Origin: Doryteuthis pealeii
Taxonomy: Eukaryota > Mollusca > Cephalopoda > Myopsida > Loliginidae
Direction of reading: 5' to 3'
NCBI GenBank assembly: GCA_023376005.1
Contig: CM042156.1
Location: 47,437,092-47,501,091, forward strand
Length of the DNA: 64,000 nucleotides
In this document: one piece after another, positions 43,771 through 53,748 of the stretch
Layout of the letters: every line of letters starts with the position of its first letter
How positions within the stretch are numbered: position 1 is the first letter of the stretch
Translations under genes and position numbers: made by a program
The notes under the pieces: model-generated
The model's database searches: none
What the model saw: the letters and a program-made list of their open reading frames with translations, nothing else
What the model was told of the DNA's origin: nothing

Positions 43771-43780
43771 GCCTTTCTCA
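42960..43780 (+). repeat. Long CT-rich region with a diverged internal duplication
   Basis: (CT)n at 42985-43070, 43138-43190, 43318-43382 and 43690-43770, with TATC runs at 43186-43200, 43384-43402 and 43572-43602. The phrase TTCCTACGGCTCAGTTTT recurs near 43235, 43450 and 43660, which shows three copies of a 210-bp unit that is mainly pyrimidine. The frames of 87 and 165 codons are repeat-derived. Confidence 0.85.
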
Positions 43781-43915
43781 ATTAGAATGTGTAATTGATT
43801 TCTACGTAGAAGATACGGGGATTGAACAGATATCACACTATGATACTTAGTAGAAAAGGGTAACTGTCGCATATACAAACAAGCAGAATAATAGTACAGA
43901 CTATCGATCAGAAGA

Positions 43916-43920
<5 letters not shown>

Positions 43921-44001
<81 letters not shown>

Positions 44002-44005
44002 ATAT
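43921..44005. repeat. (CT)n-(TA)n compound microsatellite
   Basis: Pure CT then TA. 44006-44340 to the right is AT-rich and unique. Confidence 0.95.
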
Positions 44006-44344
44006 AAAGGGCAGTTGTGTGAATCTGTATGTCCGGGGGAAACTTTGAAAATAAAACAATTGACGACAAAGTAAATAGATATACACATTAAATATCACCA
44101 GGGCTTGATTTTGGAACAAAAGTAATGAAGATTTGATTTATATTTGGGAAGATATTTAAAAATTCAAATTTGAAAAGTAACAGAAGGTAAAGTCATTTGC
44201 ATGTTATTTTGTTTATCTTTTTTCATGTTTTTTTTTTTTTTTTGCTTTGAAATATATTATTGATAGATTGAAGTAATTGCATCATTTATATCTTTTTTTT
44301 TAAATTGTAAATTATTGGATGGAAATTTCTCACTATATTGTTAT

Positions 44345-44475
44345 ATATTTCTGTGGGGATTTTTATGGGGCAACCAGCGAGGATCTCACTCGCGATAAGT
44401 AATAATGGATCTGTGAGACTAACTCTTTAAAAATACCCCCCTCTACCCAGGTGACGCCGGGTAGCCACTTCTAGT
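44345..44475 (-). mobile_element. SINE head fragment
   Basis: GGGGCAACCAGCGAGGATCT and the following CACTCGCGATAAGTAATAAT resemble the reversed family C head. Decayed. Confidence 0.3.
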
Positions 44476-44747
44476 TAATTATAGTTCCGAAGGTTTGGTG
44501 ACAGAGAACAGATACTACATCCTGATCTTAGGAAGAAAATCATGGCGGTTGTAAATCCAAAGAAGCAAAATAATAGTATGAATTATAACTCTATGACAGG
44601 TGCCTCCCACCCGAACAAAAGATAAACACTTATATACATATATTTCAGTATGTTTTCATAACATCTTTTCAGTGATGTATGAATATAAAATGATTTCTCT
44701 GAAGCGTAACAGAAAAATAAATAAATAAAGGAAGACATTAAGATTCT

Positions 44748-45055
44748 CGTTAAATAGTTCTTCCGAATTGTAGCTGTGCTGGTACTACTGTATAGTTGTG
44801 CCACTCGGAATTAGATATAAGGGATTATTAAAGTTCACTAGCGCTGCTATTGACAGGTTATCAACCACGTGGAAATCTAATCTCTCTGTTAAGCTAAAAT
44901 ATGTAGTTGTTTCAGTACTACTGTATGGTTGAACCAAATGGACTTAACAAAACGCTTGGAGAAAAAATCTAGATTGGAACTAGACAAGGATGTTGCCTGT
45001 TGTATGTTGTCTTGAACAATTCCTCGAGGCAGCACGCCATTGAAATAGCAAATAC
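44748..45055 (+). mobile_element. Two decayed LINE pieces
   Basis: 44748-44803 reads FFRIVAVLVLLYSCAT, and 44884-45050 contains LTKRLEKK and then codons for a decayed RMLRAVLNK-like stretch (GATGTTGCCTGTTGTATG). Both match parts of 10325-10905. The second copy of the VLLYG part (GTACTACTGTATGGTTG, 44918) shows these are two insertions or a duplication. A GA microsatellite follows at 45059. Confidence 0.55.

Positions 45056-45058
<3 letters not shown>

Positions 45059-45131
<73 letters not shown>
45059..45131. repeat. (GA)n microsatellite in a LINE remnant
   Basis: 72 bases of pure GA following the LINE remnant, see findings for the link between this LINE and GA repeats. Confidence 0.95.
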
Positions 45132-45133
<2 letters not shown>

Positions 45134-45179
45134 AGGGAAACTATATGCATGACTTGAAGATGATAAATCTTGGAGTCTA

Positions 45180-46560
45180 TAGTAAATGTTGGTTGGTTGG
45201 TTGGTTGGTTATTTTATGCCGAAGGCGTTTTTGTTTTATTCATTGTTGGTGGGTACTCAACACCTCGAATACGTGGTTAGTTAACTATTTAATCGTTCAT
45301 TTGCACGTTATTCGACATTGACGAACGGAACTGCAAACGACGGGCTTTGCTGAACGCAATGATTTTACCCAATACTAAGTGACACGAAGGAACAACAAAA
45401 GGATCATACCCAATACTAAGGGACATCAAGGAACAACCAAAGGTTTATTCACTACAGGATCACACTCTGCTTAACACAAGGGATCTCCGCTGAAGAGTGC
45501 TCTCGCTTGAAATCTAAGGATGGCCACAAAAATTGTAACAATTAGAACAAGAGAAGAAGCACAAACTTAACTAAAACAAAACAAATAAAAAGAAATGAAA
45601 AATAAGATGAGAGAAAAAAAAGAAAGAAAGAAAGAAAAGTAATAGTGAAATATCTATTTTTCAAATGTCGTCCAATTTTTTGGCCAATGAAAACTCTGAA
45701 CGTTGATTTGGATACTGAATCCTCTCACAAAAAGGAACCCTTTTTTTTTTGCTTCTTCAGATCCTGCTTTGGTCTTGTAGACATTCAATAGGTCTGATGC
45801 TAGCAGATTCAGATGGTAGAAGTAATCAAAAGACTGACAGACAAAAGCGCTAGACTATCAAAAACCTGACCAGTTTTATAACGACGACGAGGAGGGCTGA
45901 ACAGACAGCGATGCCGGCGCACAACACGTCGGGTCGCCCTAAACAGTTTATGAAGATTTTGACGAGAGGAGTAAAATTGCTAAACAAATAAACCCAAACT
46001 GAGCCGGGCCTCCATTCACAGGAATGACTACAATTACGTTTGTAAAAAGAGGAAAAAGATTCTGTCTCTAACTGAAAAAGAAATAACGCATACACGCACA
46101 CTTACTAGCGCGAGTGTAGAACAAAATTGCTCAGAGGCATTTTTTTCTTCTATTGAGCAACTAAATTAGCGGATGCAGAGAGCAAAAGACAGGATTCTGA
46201 CCCCATAGAGGGCAGAGTTCCTCAGAGGAACTGACATATTGAATTGCAGAATTGGGGACACGGAGATATTAATAGTTTAGCAAATATCTGTATAAATTCT
46301 AAATGAAGGGGATTTCCAAATTTTTCTTTTATCCTTTGGCGTTCATGTGTACATTTATGTTCGCATGTATTCATGTATGCATACAAATGTGTATATGATA
46401 AATTATGAATGTATAATATACCTCTTTTGTTTTGTCTGAAACTGTATATATTTCTATCTATTTATGTGTTCGTATCTATCAATCTATCTACCTACACGCA
46501 CGCACACATTAATGGACATAAAACGGTGTTGTGATTAAGACGAAATAAAAGACATAAATT
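45180..46560. other. Unique interval, no gene seen
   Basis: GGTT run at 45189-45210, a short direct repeat ACCCAATACTAAG (45367, 45409), A-rich stretches, and unique sequence. The 83-codon minus-strand frame (45850-46101) has a hydrophobic end but no recognised family. Confidence 0.45.
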
Positions 46561-46640
46561 ATTATTATCATTATCATCATTATCATCATTATTATTATTA
46601 TTATTAGTAGTAGTAGTAGTAGTAGTAGTAGTAGCAATAG
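46558..46640. repeat. (ATT)n and (AGT)n trinucleotide repeats
   Basis: TTATCATCATTATT-type units then AGT units to 46637. Confidence 0.9.
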
Positions 46641-46724
46641 TAATGTTTTATGTTATTAAAAAATGAAGATAATATTAATTCTGTATTGATATTTACAAAA
46701 AAGAAATATGTAAATCTCAACGTC

Positions 46725-46883
46725 AAATGAGATAAAATAGAAAATGATAAAATCTCGTTGCTCTAATTTCCCAACTGAGGAGAACATTCCTTGAAAATCA
46801 GCATTCATAATTCTAACTTTTCCCTGATCTGAGGTTTGTGGAAAATATCCAACTCACTCGGGCACCAAGCAAGTTATATAAAT

Positions 46884-46921
<38 letters not shown>

Positions 46922-46953
46922 TTACCATGTCGTGCTGACACCATGGAATCCAA

Positions 46954-47005
<52 letters not shown>

Positions 47006-47110
47006 CACCTATCCCTATCGGTCACCGCTCCTGACAAGTTCTCCTCACGACATCCAGTATCCGCACAGAGCTGATCAATGTAAGTCCATGCTGTCTGGAA
47101 GAATATTTAC
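46725..47110 (-). mobile_element. LINE 3' end with GA expansion and (CAT)n tail, part of an inverted pair
   Basis: Minus strand: TAWTYIDQLCADTGCREENL, SGAVTDRDRW, then Glu-Arg codons from a GA repeat (46963-47001), then DSMVSARHGK and the (CAT)n tail at 46885-46922. Sequence beyond the tail, 46725-46884, is shared with 59710-59895 in inverted orientation. Confidence 0.75.
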
Positions 47111-47319
47111 AAAGGTTAAGACCAAACAATAAATTCGTGTCAAAGATTGTATTACACTGATCTTCCAGATGCTTCCATTGAAAATCAACATTTCAGATTT
47201 TAGTTTTTGCCAGGGATCGAACACTGGTCATGAATACCGGTGGAAAATAGGAAACTATTTAAAACACCATGCCGGCTAGAATACTTGTTAAGGTTTGTTA
47301 AAATTATCCTGTGCCAATG

Positions 47320-48040
47320 CTCTAAATCAGGGGTTCCCGACCAGGGGTGCTTGCACCGTCTGGGGGTGCGAGCATCATTCCAAGGGGTGCAAGAAGCGTC
47401 CGTTCAAATTTGATCTTTTTTTCTTTTGTAATTAATATTATTAGTATCTTTTGTAAATAATATTAATTATTAGTATTGTTTACATATTATATTATATTCA
47501 GAGAGTGAAATATATATGATCTTTTTATACAACTGTAGTATAGATTCACATCCTATATATTTGAACAAAAGTATAAAGTGTAGGGGGGCGAGGTCAGAGC
47601 AAAACTCTTTTAAGTGTGTAGGAACAGAAAAAGGGTTGGGAACCACTGATCTAGACTGTTTGGGTTTACGGTCGAGTCACGTTGAAAGCACCGGTTCTCG
47701 TTGAGATCACCGAAATTAAGCAGCGAATTAAACCTATTCAATACTTAGATGGGTGACCATTTAGCTCTTTGACTACTTTAAACGATTCACGGCGGCTCTC
47801 ATACTACTCGCACGTGTTAATTATAATTGAACAGAAGGACTCAGATTGCAAAAATAATAGAACATATTACATACTATATTAGAGTTAGAGAGTGAAATAT
47901 ATGATTTTTTGAGAAAACTGTAGTATGGATTCACATTCTATATTTTTGAACAAAAGTATAAAGTGTAGGGAAGCGAGGTCAGAGCAAAACTCTTTTAAGG
48001 GTGCGAGAATAGAAAAAGGTTCGGGGCCACTGCTCTAAAT
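47320..48040. mobile_element. hAT-type non-autonomous element with 8-bp target-site duplication
   Basis: CTCTAAAT stands at 47320-47327 and 48033-48040. The element starts CAGGGGTTCCCGACC and its end reversed is CAGTGGCCCCGAACC, the CAG-GG type of terminal inverted repeat seen in hAT transposons. An internal second right end is at 47648. The 3' half (about 47495-47648) is repeated at 47866-48032, and between the two copies lies a 5S rRNA-like piece. No transposase frame. Confidence 0.8.
47664..47783 (+). pseudogene. 5S rRNA-derived sequence
   Basis: Phrases CACGTTGAAAGCACCGGTTC, TCACCGAAATTAAGCAGCG and ACTTAGATGGGTGACC are in the order and spacing of eukaryotic 5S rRNA, and include the internal control region. 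The start GTTTACGG also fits. The middle and the 3' third have diverged, so it is a 5S pseudogene or the head of a 5S-derived SINE, not a functional 5S gene. Confidence 0.8.
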
Positions 48041-48750
48041 GAAATGTCCCACTTTGAAAATCAGAATTCAAAATCTTAATTTTACCTCGGCCTGAACACC
48101 GACCCAGACACCCGTAGTAAATGCGGAAGCCTGAAGGCAGATCCACCCCTCCTATTTCTCCTCCCCCACACTTTTCGTATTTCTTGTATTCGAGGATATC
48201 CTTGCAATTTTCCTGTTCTTATTAATGTTAAGAGGTCACACAACGAGGGTAAGAAAAACGGCGGTATTTAAAAAAAAGGAAGAAAACAACAGTGATACTT
48301 ATTTTTATTTTATTTTTATTTTTTATATCCTAAGAATTTGGTAACATGATAAACAGGAATGAATTTAGTTTCTACATATCTTCTACATACGATTCATCAA
48401 GAATACATTGCATGAAAAAAAGGGGTGTGGTTTGGGGCGGGAGAGGCAAGAAGATTTAATATAACGTGTGAACATTTTTTGTTGCATTTTTCTACCCTGT
48501 TTCTCGCCTACTTGACAAGTGCTTCTCTAATTCCTTTGATGAAAAGCAAAATGTTCATTGCTGTAATTTAGAGTTAATTCATATTTGAATTGTTTTCTTA
48601 AACCTACGATTTTACGCTAAGTAACTTTAGAGAAAGAGAAAAAACACCCATATTGAAATGGTACAATTTAGAAATCTTATCTTGCGTTCATCTTTTATAG
48701 ACAGACTTTCCCTGACTTCTTTATCATATTATTATCCTTGCAATTATCTG
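48041..48750. other. Unique interval, no gene seen
   Basis: AT-rich with poly(T)/poly(A) runs. Nothing recognised. Confidence 0.45.
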
Positions 48751-49021
48751 GATTCTTCTTCTTGTTCTTCTTGTTCTTGTTCTTGTTCTTCTTGTTCTTC
48801 TTGTTCTTCTTCTTCTTCTTGTTCTTCATTTACTTGTTGTTGTTGTTGTTGTTGTTCTTCTTCTTCTTCTTCTTCTCTTCTTCTCTTCTTCTTTCTTCTT
48901 CTTCTTCTTCTTCTTCTTCTTCTTCTTCTTCTTCTTCTTCTTCTCCTCCTCCTTCATTCTTCTTCTTCTCCTCCTCCATTCTTCTTCTTCTTCTTCTTCT
49001 TCTTCTTCTTCTTCTTCTTCG
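48750..49021 (+). repeat. (TTC)n, (TTG)n and (TTCTTG)n pyrimidine-rich tract
   Basis: TTCTTG units 48755-48830, TTG 48833-48856, TTC to 49020 with CTC interruptions. The 126- and 151-codon frames are Ser/Leu/Phe runs. Confidence 0.95.
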
Positions 49022-49179
49022 TTGTGTTGGTTTTTACCATTATATCATCTTTTATAATCAAAGATTTCCAACCTGGGATCAGTTGGTTCTTAACGGAAGA
49101 ATTTCAAATCTAACGTGAGGAATTTTAGCCGGGGAAGGAATTGAGCATTAAAACAAAATGACATTTACTAGGACACAAA

Positions 49180-49560
49180 CAAATACACCCGTGATGCTTT
49201 GGATGGAACCGTAGTGGCTGAGCAATCCATGACACGCAACACTCCACGTTGCCCCTTAGCCTAGATGGGTAGGCGGAGAGGCCCCCTCTAATCAATCGGC
49301 TGGTTACGTTATACTCTAACACCTATATGATTGTCCCAACCCTATTGCCCTTATTGCAGACCCCAACCCTATTTATCATATATGTGCTAGAAGGCGGTAG
49401 ATGGAGGTCTTAGTGTCTGGGGAATGACGTTAAACTGCATCTAATGGGGAAATTCCAATTAAGGAGCTCTGGGGTGTGTGGACCACCCCTTCATCACTAT
49501 TACTCCCAGGTCCACTGTTAATCTGTCTAGGTCCCATCTATGGGTTAAATAGAAAAAATG
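49180..49560 (+). mobile_element. SINE family B, long copy
   Basis: Same order of phrases as 3690-4170: GCAATCCATGACACGCAACA, AATCAATCGGCTGGTTACGT, CACCTATATGATTG, TATCATATATGTGCTAGAAG, GGAATGACGTTAAACTGCAT and the tail CCCATCTATGGGTTAAATAG. A short duplication (CCCAACCCTATT, 49347 and 49362) is specific to this copy. Confidence 0.75.
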
Positions 49561-49654
49561 ATTTTGATTGGAATTAAGCCTACTTGCCGTTGGCTAGTTG
49601 TGTATTTAGTTGGAGATAAAAATTTGGTGTTCTATGCAGTCATCCCACTGTGTA

Positions 49655-49657
<3 letters not shown>

Positions 49658-49694
<37 letters not shown>

Positions 49695-49990
49695 TTATTG
49701 AAGGAAAATATTGGAACGAAAGAGAAAATACGAAGAAAAAAGAAAAAGAAGGAAAGGAAAAGCTAGAAAAAAAAAGAAGAAAAGGATTGAAAGAAAAGGA
49801 AGAAAAATTAAGGAAAAGATTGAAAGGAACGAGAAAATACAAAGAAAAGGAAAGAGAAGAAAAGAGAAACTTATAAAAAAGGGTTGAAAGATAAAGAAGC
49901 CGGTTGGGAAGAAGAAGAAGAAGAAAAAGAAGAACAAGAAGAACAAGAACAAAAAACAAGAACAAGAAAAGAACAAACAAGAACAAGAAG
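49658..49990 (+). repeat. (AAT)n and purine-rich GAAAA tract
   Basis: AAT units 49658-49692, then A/G-rich sequence with AAGAACAAGAAC units 49915-49990. 49991-50395 beyond is unique without a gene. Confidence 0.9.
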
Positions 49991-50397
49991 ACTTTTTTAA
50001 AAACAGTTCAAGTTTAGAAATTTTTTGAACATTAGTTCCGTAATTCTTAAAGGATTTTGTTCCGTTTCTTTTTATAAGACGATGCTTCTAAAACTGTTTA
50101 GAAATTTACAGTTCAATCGGTACATCTTTGTTAGTTGTGATTGTTGGGGAGACTGTTCTTTTTACATTTCTGCACGCATTTCCTCAGGTGTGAACATTTT
50201 ATTTTTGTCATAGTTCAATTATAAAACGTGATATTACCATCTTCCGTAATTGTTTAAAAATTATTATTGATAATAACTCAAAAACACCTTTGGTAACTTG
50301 TTTTCTAATAGATTTTGAATTTGTTACATCGCCATCATTAACGGCAAATCGACCAAATTTTATTCTAGAGCTTAGATATTGTTCTGATACAATCGAA

Positions 50398-50399
<2 letters not shown>

Positions 50400-50437
<38 letters not shown>
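50400..50437. repeat. (TA)n microsatellite
   Basis: Pure TA, 60 bases left of the inverted repeat at 50499. Confidence 0.95.
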
Positions 50438-50441
<4 letters not shown>

Positions 50442-50498
50442 AGTAAATACACAAACGATGTGTTCTGATATGGCTTTTTTTTAGCCGACAATTTTTGT

Positions 50499-50634
50499 GA
50501 GAATATGTGCTTAATTGAAATCGTACATAATTTTTGAAAATTAATTAATTAATAATTATGCCCGCCTAATTAATTAATTATCAATTAATTACTTTTCAAA
50601 AATTAGGTACGACTTCAATTAAGCACATATTCTC
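50499..50634. repeat. Inverted repeat, 136 bases
   Basis: GAGAATATGTGCTTAATTGA at the left is matched by TCAATTAAGCACATATTCTC at the right; inner parts hold TTAATTAA repeats. The loop is GCCCGCC. A TA tract follows directly at 50638. No hammerhead core. MITE-like or repair-derived. Confidence 0.8.
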
Positions 50635-50637
<3 letters not shown>

Positions 50638-50695
<58 letters not shown>

Positions 50696-50733
50696 CTGAG
50701 TGTGTTTGTGTTTGTGTGTGTGTGTGTATACGT

Positions 50734-50779
<46 letters not shown>

Positions 50780-50850
50780 GTGTGCATGCGTGTGTGTGTG
50801 TGTGTGTGTGTGTGTGAGTCTGTATGTGCGTGTATGTGTGTGGGTGTACA
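50638..50850. repeat. TA and TG compound microsatellite
   Basis: TA 50638-50672, TG-rich to 50730, TA 50738-50777, TG-rich to 50850. All frames here are repeat translations. Confidence 0.95.
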
Positions 50851-51002
50851 TGTAGCATAATCAATCGTTACTATTGCTAATATTGATAATTATTTTGTAG
50901 ATAGTGGAATTGTTTGCATATCTTGTAGATATTTTTTAGTGATTTGGCTGTGTTATATACTCATGTTGCAGGTATATAAACAATAATGTTCATCGCATGA
51001 TA

Positions 51003-51019
51003 GTGTGTGTGTGTGTGTG

Positions 51020-51072
<53 letters not shown>
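51003..51072. repeat. (TG)n-(GA)n microsatellite
   Basis: Short TG then about 45 bases of GA. Confidence 0.95.
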
Positions 51073-51077
<5 letters not shown>

Positions 51078-51127
51078 CAGCATAGAGAGTCAGACAGACA
51101 TATAGATAGTTATTGTCGTGTTACTTA

Positions 51128-51220
51128 CTAGTTCTCTTTCTTCTTCCTTTCTATTTCAGCCATGATCTGATCGTCTAGATTCTTCTTTATTTCTTCTCTA
51201 TCTTCTTTGTCTTCTTCTAA
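51128..51220 (-). CDS. Short charged open frame next to LTR candidate, doubtful
   Basis: Minus strand, about 30 codons rich in Glu, Lys and Asp (LDDQIMAEIERKKKEN at its end). It lies just downstream of the LTR candidate in the same orientation, where a gag start could be. On the plus strand the same bases form a polypyrimidine tract ending in TTTCAG at 51151-51159, which could be a splice acceptor. Neither reading is secure. Confidence 0.15.
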   Translation of the reverse strand, partial: LEEDKEDREEIKKNLDDQIMAEIERKKKEN

Positions 51221-51264
51221 TTAAGGGCTTCTTATTAAGGGAATGCATAATTACTAACAAGACA

Positions 51265-51528
51265 TGTTATCACTTTGATCAAAGGTTTATTTCTACCTTG
51301 TCCATTTTCCTTCACTGCGCGCGAGTCAACGGCCCCATGCAGAGAGATCCTCTCTGCCTGGTGTCTGGTTTGTCAACTGATTACTTAACTAGTTCTCACG
51401 TGACTTGCGAGATTCTCGCTTCTGGGGTCAGTTGGGGCCATTAACCGTTGCTGGTATTTTTCAATCCCTTTAGAATTCTCGCTACAGGGTGTTGTCAAAA
51501 CCCTACGCCACCATACAATTATGCAACA
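51265..51528 (-). mobile_element. LTR candidate, about 264 bases, with duplicated end
   Basis: Reversed, it begins TGTTGCATAATTG and ends GTGATAACA (TGTT...AACA), and has a poly(A) signal-like AAATAAAC near 51287. Its 5' 60 bases are repeated at 51584-51642 (period 114). I see no matching 5-bp duplication at the ends, so it may be part of a larger damaged element. Confidence 0.45.
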
Positions 51529-51642
51529 CAGATTTCTGACTCTCCGGTAGTTTTCCATTCACTGATCTGAAAACTCTGGCCCCTTAGAATTCTCGCTACA
51601 GGGTGTTGTCAAAACCCTACGCCACCATACAATTATGCAACA

Positions 51643-52480
51643 GGCTGTTTGAACATCGGTGTCCGGTGACAGAAGAACATAACGAGGCAAATTAAAGGAA
51701 TCCTAAAAATTATAATATTTCATTATCAATTAAGAATTATGAAAAGTGTCTGAACCTATCCCACCTGTCAGGATATTACAATCTGACTGGGCAAGCTGGA
51801 GATTCAAAATGAAGTGCTGTGTAAGGTAAAAAAAAAGGCGTGTGACGTCTCACGCCAATACCAAGAATGAAATGCAAATAGCTGCCCCGTTTCTTCTTTT
51901 TTTTTCATATAGATTTTCCACGGCAGATCACTCTGTTCTGACTATACACAGGGGCAGATCACTCTATTCTACTGCTAGATGCTGTTATACTAGTTTGGCA
52001 GCGTTTTCGCAAAGATGGTTTTAAACCCATAAGAAATCTATGCAATATAATGCATAAAGTAGGAAATAAGACTTTTTGGCACGTAAGTGTATTATATTAT
52101 AATTTAAGAATTTTAAAAAGTCTGTCAACCTATCCCATCAGTCAGGACATTACCATCTAACCGTGCAGTTTATTGCTCTTAGTAGTCGGTACAGATGTGA
52201 TTAATAAATTGTTCTTATTGAGAAATATTCAATTTTAAACCAGACAGAAACCTTAACAGTAATAAAACTGTTTAAACAGTAATAAATAGATGATCTTGAA
52301 AAGTGAAAAGGATGCTGGGATATGTGTATAAGTTTAATGACAAAATATAACGCCGATAGACTTCGGAAAGCTTTATTCTACGTAGAATAATTGGTACACT
52401 TTTTGAGAGTTTATATAATCTAGTATTCACTAGAGAGTTCTCCAAAGGGGAGGTAATCATAAAATAGGGGAGGTAACTCC
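51643..52480. other. Unique interval, no gene seen
   Basis: Contains the short repeated phrase AACCTATCCCA(C/T)C (51755 and 52127) with CAGGA(T/C)ATTAC behind it, so a diverged direct duplication of about 60 bases, 370 bases apart. Also GGCAGATCACTCT twice near 51925-51965. Nothing coding. Confidence 0.5.
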
Positions 52481-52828
52481 CAATTACTTACTATTATCTG
52501 CCTTATTCAGACTATTGTCCTCATCTTCATTGTTATCTGTACAATGTTTCGTAATCGGGAACCTTCTTGTCGTAATCGGGAGCCATCACGGAACTTTGAA
52601 CCATGATGGCTCCCGATTACGACAAGAAGGTTCCCGAGTTCGACAAGAAGGTTTCCGAGTCCGAGAAGGTTCCCGAGTCCGACAAGAAATATCTGAAGAA
52701 GGCCGGAGTGTACATCGGCCGAAACGTTGTACAGATAACAATGAAGATGAGGACAATAGTCCGAATAACGCAGATAATAGTAATCATCAAGCCTCATCTC
52801 AAACATTCAGAGAAATCTCAATTACTTA
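52481..52828 (+). mobile_element. Hammerhead-bearing retroposon with inverted 5' end and 10-bp target-site duplication
   Basis: CAATTACTTA flanks it at 52481-52490 and 52819-52828. It begins with an inverted copy of its own 3' half (52491-52600), then runs ATGATGGCTCCCGATTACGA, the repeated CCCGAG phrases, CTGAAGA (52693), hairpin, GAAAC and a tail ending CATTCAGAGAAA. The inverted part begins at the same tail position as in 9259-9782, although the insertions are independent. Unlike that copy it has no tRNA-like head. Confidence 0.8.
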
Positions 52829-52860
52829 TTACAATACATGCAGGGTTTATATGCTGTTAA
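52603..52860 (+). CDS. Open frame with DKKVPE-type peptide repeats inside the retroposon, doubtful
   Basis: MMAPDYDKKVPEFDKKVSES and then KVPESDKKYLKKAG, IGRNVVQITMKMRTIV. The frame crosses the hammerhead-like core and leaves the element at its right end. The CCCGAG-type DNA repeat (period 12-15) is in frame, which gives the peptide repeat. No known domain; the homologous stretch at 9398-9520 is also nearly open on its minus strand (77 codons). Confidence 0.2.
   Translation: MMAPDYDKKVPEFDKKVSESEKVPESDKKYLKKAGVYIGRNVVQITMKMRTIVRITQIIVIIKPHLKHSEKSQLLITIHAGFICC
52693..52743 (+). ncRNA. Hammerhead-like core, family 2, best copy
   Basis: CUGAAGA 52693-52699, extra A, stem GGCCG (52701-52705) with CGGCC (52716-52720), GAAA 52721-52724, stem III CGUUGU (52725-52730) with ACAAUG (52738-52743) over ACAGAUA. 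Stem III includes one G-U pair. The base after the stem is A instead of the U needed for the A15.1 pair, and no stem I is evident. Confidence 0.4.
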
Positions 52861-53511
52861 ACAAACATGCCCATCAAGACAAAACGAAATCTATTGTAAA
52901 TTCTCGCAATAACTCTTAACTGGGTTTACCCGCTGTCGACAGACTACAGAAAGATAGCAGCAGATTGCAACAAACTCCTTTGGCGCGGCTGCAACCGAGC
53001 AACCTCGGGAACGAAACTTCAACAAAGTATGTTGGCTCGCACAACAGTCGGGAAAAACACAAAATTTTACTACTCTGTTGTGAGTAACAAACTCCTTCCG
53101 CAAAAGAAATGTCAGCCCAAACAACACAGATTTCACTAAACAGTAGAAACGACTTACAAACTCTTCCTCCTCCTCCGACGTCCCAGCAAAAAATCCCCTT
53201 TTATGCCTACTGTAGAGGAGGGATCTAAGAAGAGCGAGTCCACAACTGGCACACGGTAGCTACGCCACTACCCGCTCACCCCTATCTTCAAATTAAGTTT
53301 AACAAATCCTCATGGGCTGTTTGGCATGGACAACGACCACTAATTTCCATTTGTGTCGTCATTCCTCTTTGGGGGTCGAGAGTTTAGAATAGTTATTAAA
53401 ATGAACGACTTGTGTAGTCTCGCACTCATTTTATTCTCTACGATTGACAGAAGCTGAGTTCATGATTATTTAAAAATTGAAATAGATCACCAAGTTGGCC
53501 TGAGCCTATTC
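52850..53511. other. Unique interval, no gene seen
   Basis: Relatively GC-balanced sequence, with no recognised domain in the short frames. CTCCTCCTCCGAC at 53166 is a small repeat. Confidence 0.45.
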
Positions 53512-53748
53512 TAGTAGTGCCTAGGTGTGAATTCAGAGTTTTCCCTCTCCCAGACTGGTTGCCTAACCTAGGTTAAAGATCCCAGTCAACTCTAATATTA
53601 ATCCATAGCTGGAGGGAGAATAGTTGGATTCATACCTTTCCCAAGGGTATTGGCGCTAAGTGAACTATGGCTTCGTCCAAGAATTGAACTCGGGTCGACG
53701 AGTCAATTTCCTGTGACTCTAACCAATATACCACCGCGCTTCCTGATT
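53512..53748 (-). mobile_element. SINE family A, complete with tRNA-like head
   Basis: Reversed from 53748: GCGCGGTGGTATATTGGTTA (A box), CGACCCGAGTTCAATTCTTG (B box), GGACGAAGCC, then TTAGCGCCAATACCCTTGGG, TCCAACTATTCTCCCTCCAG, CTATGGATTAA and CTGGGATCTTTAACCTAGGT. Head length and spacing fit a tRNA origin. Confidence 0.8.

Noticed and set aside
45850..46101. 83-codon minus-strand frame with hydrophobic segment
   Set aside because: No domain, no splice or promoter context, within expectation for chance frames.
47664..47783. Functional 5S rRNA gene
   Set aside because: The 3' third does not match 5S rRNA and it lies inside a transposon.
51151..51175. Exon start after polypyrimidine tract TTTCAG
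   Set aside because: Good acceptor shape, but no open frame of length or donor follows; pyrimidine tracts are common here.
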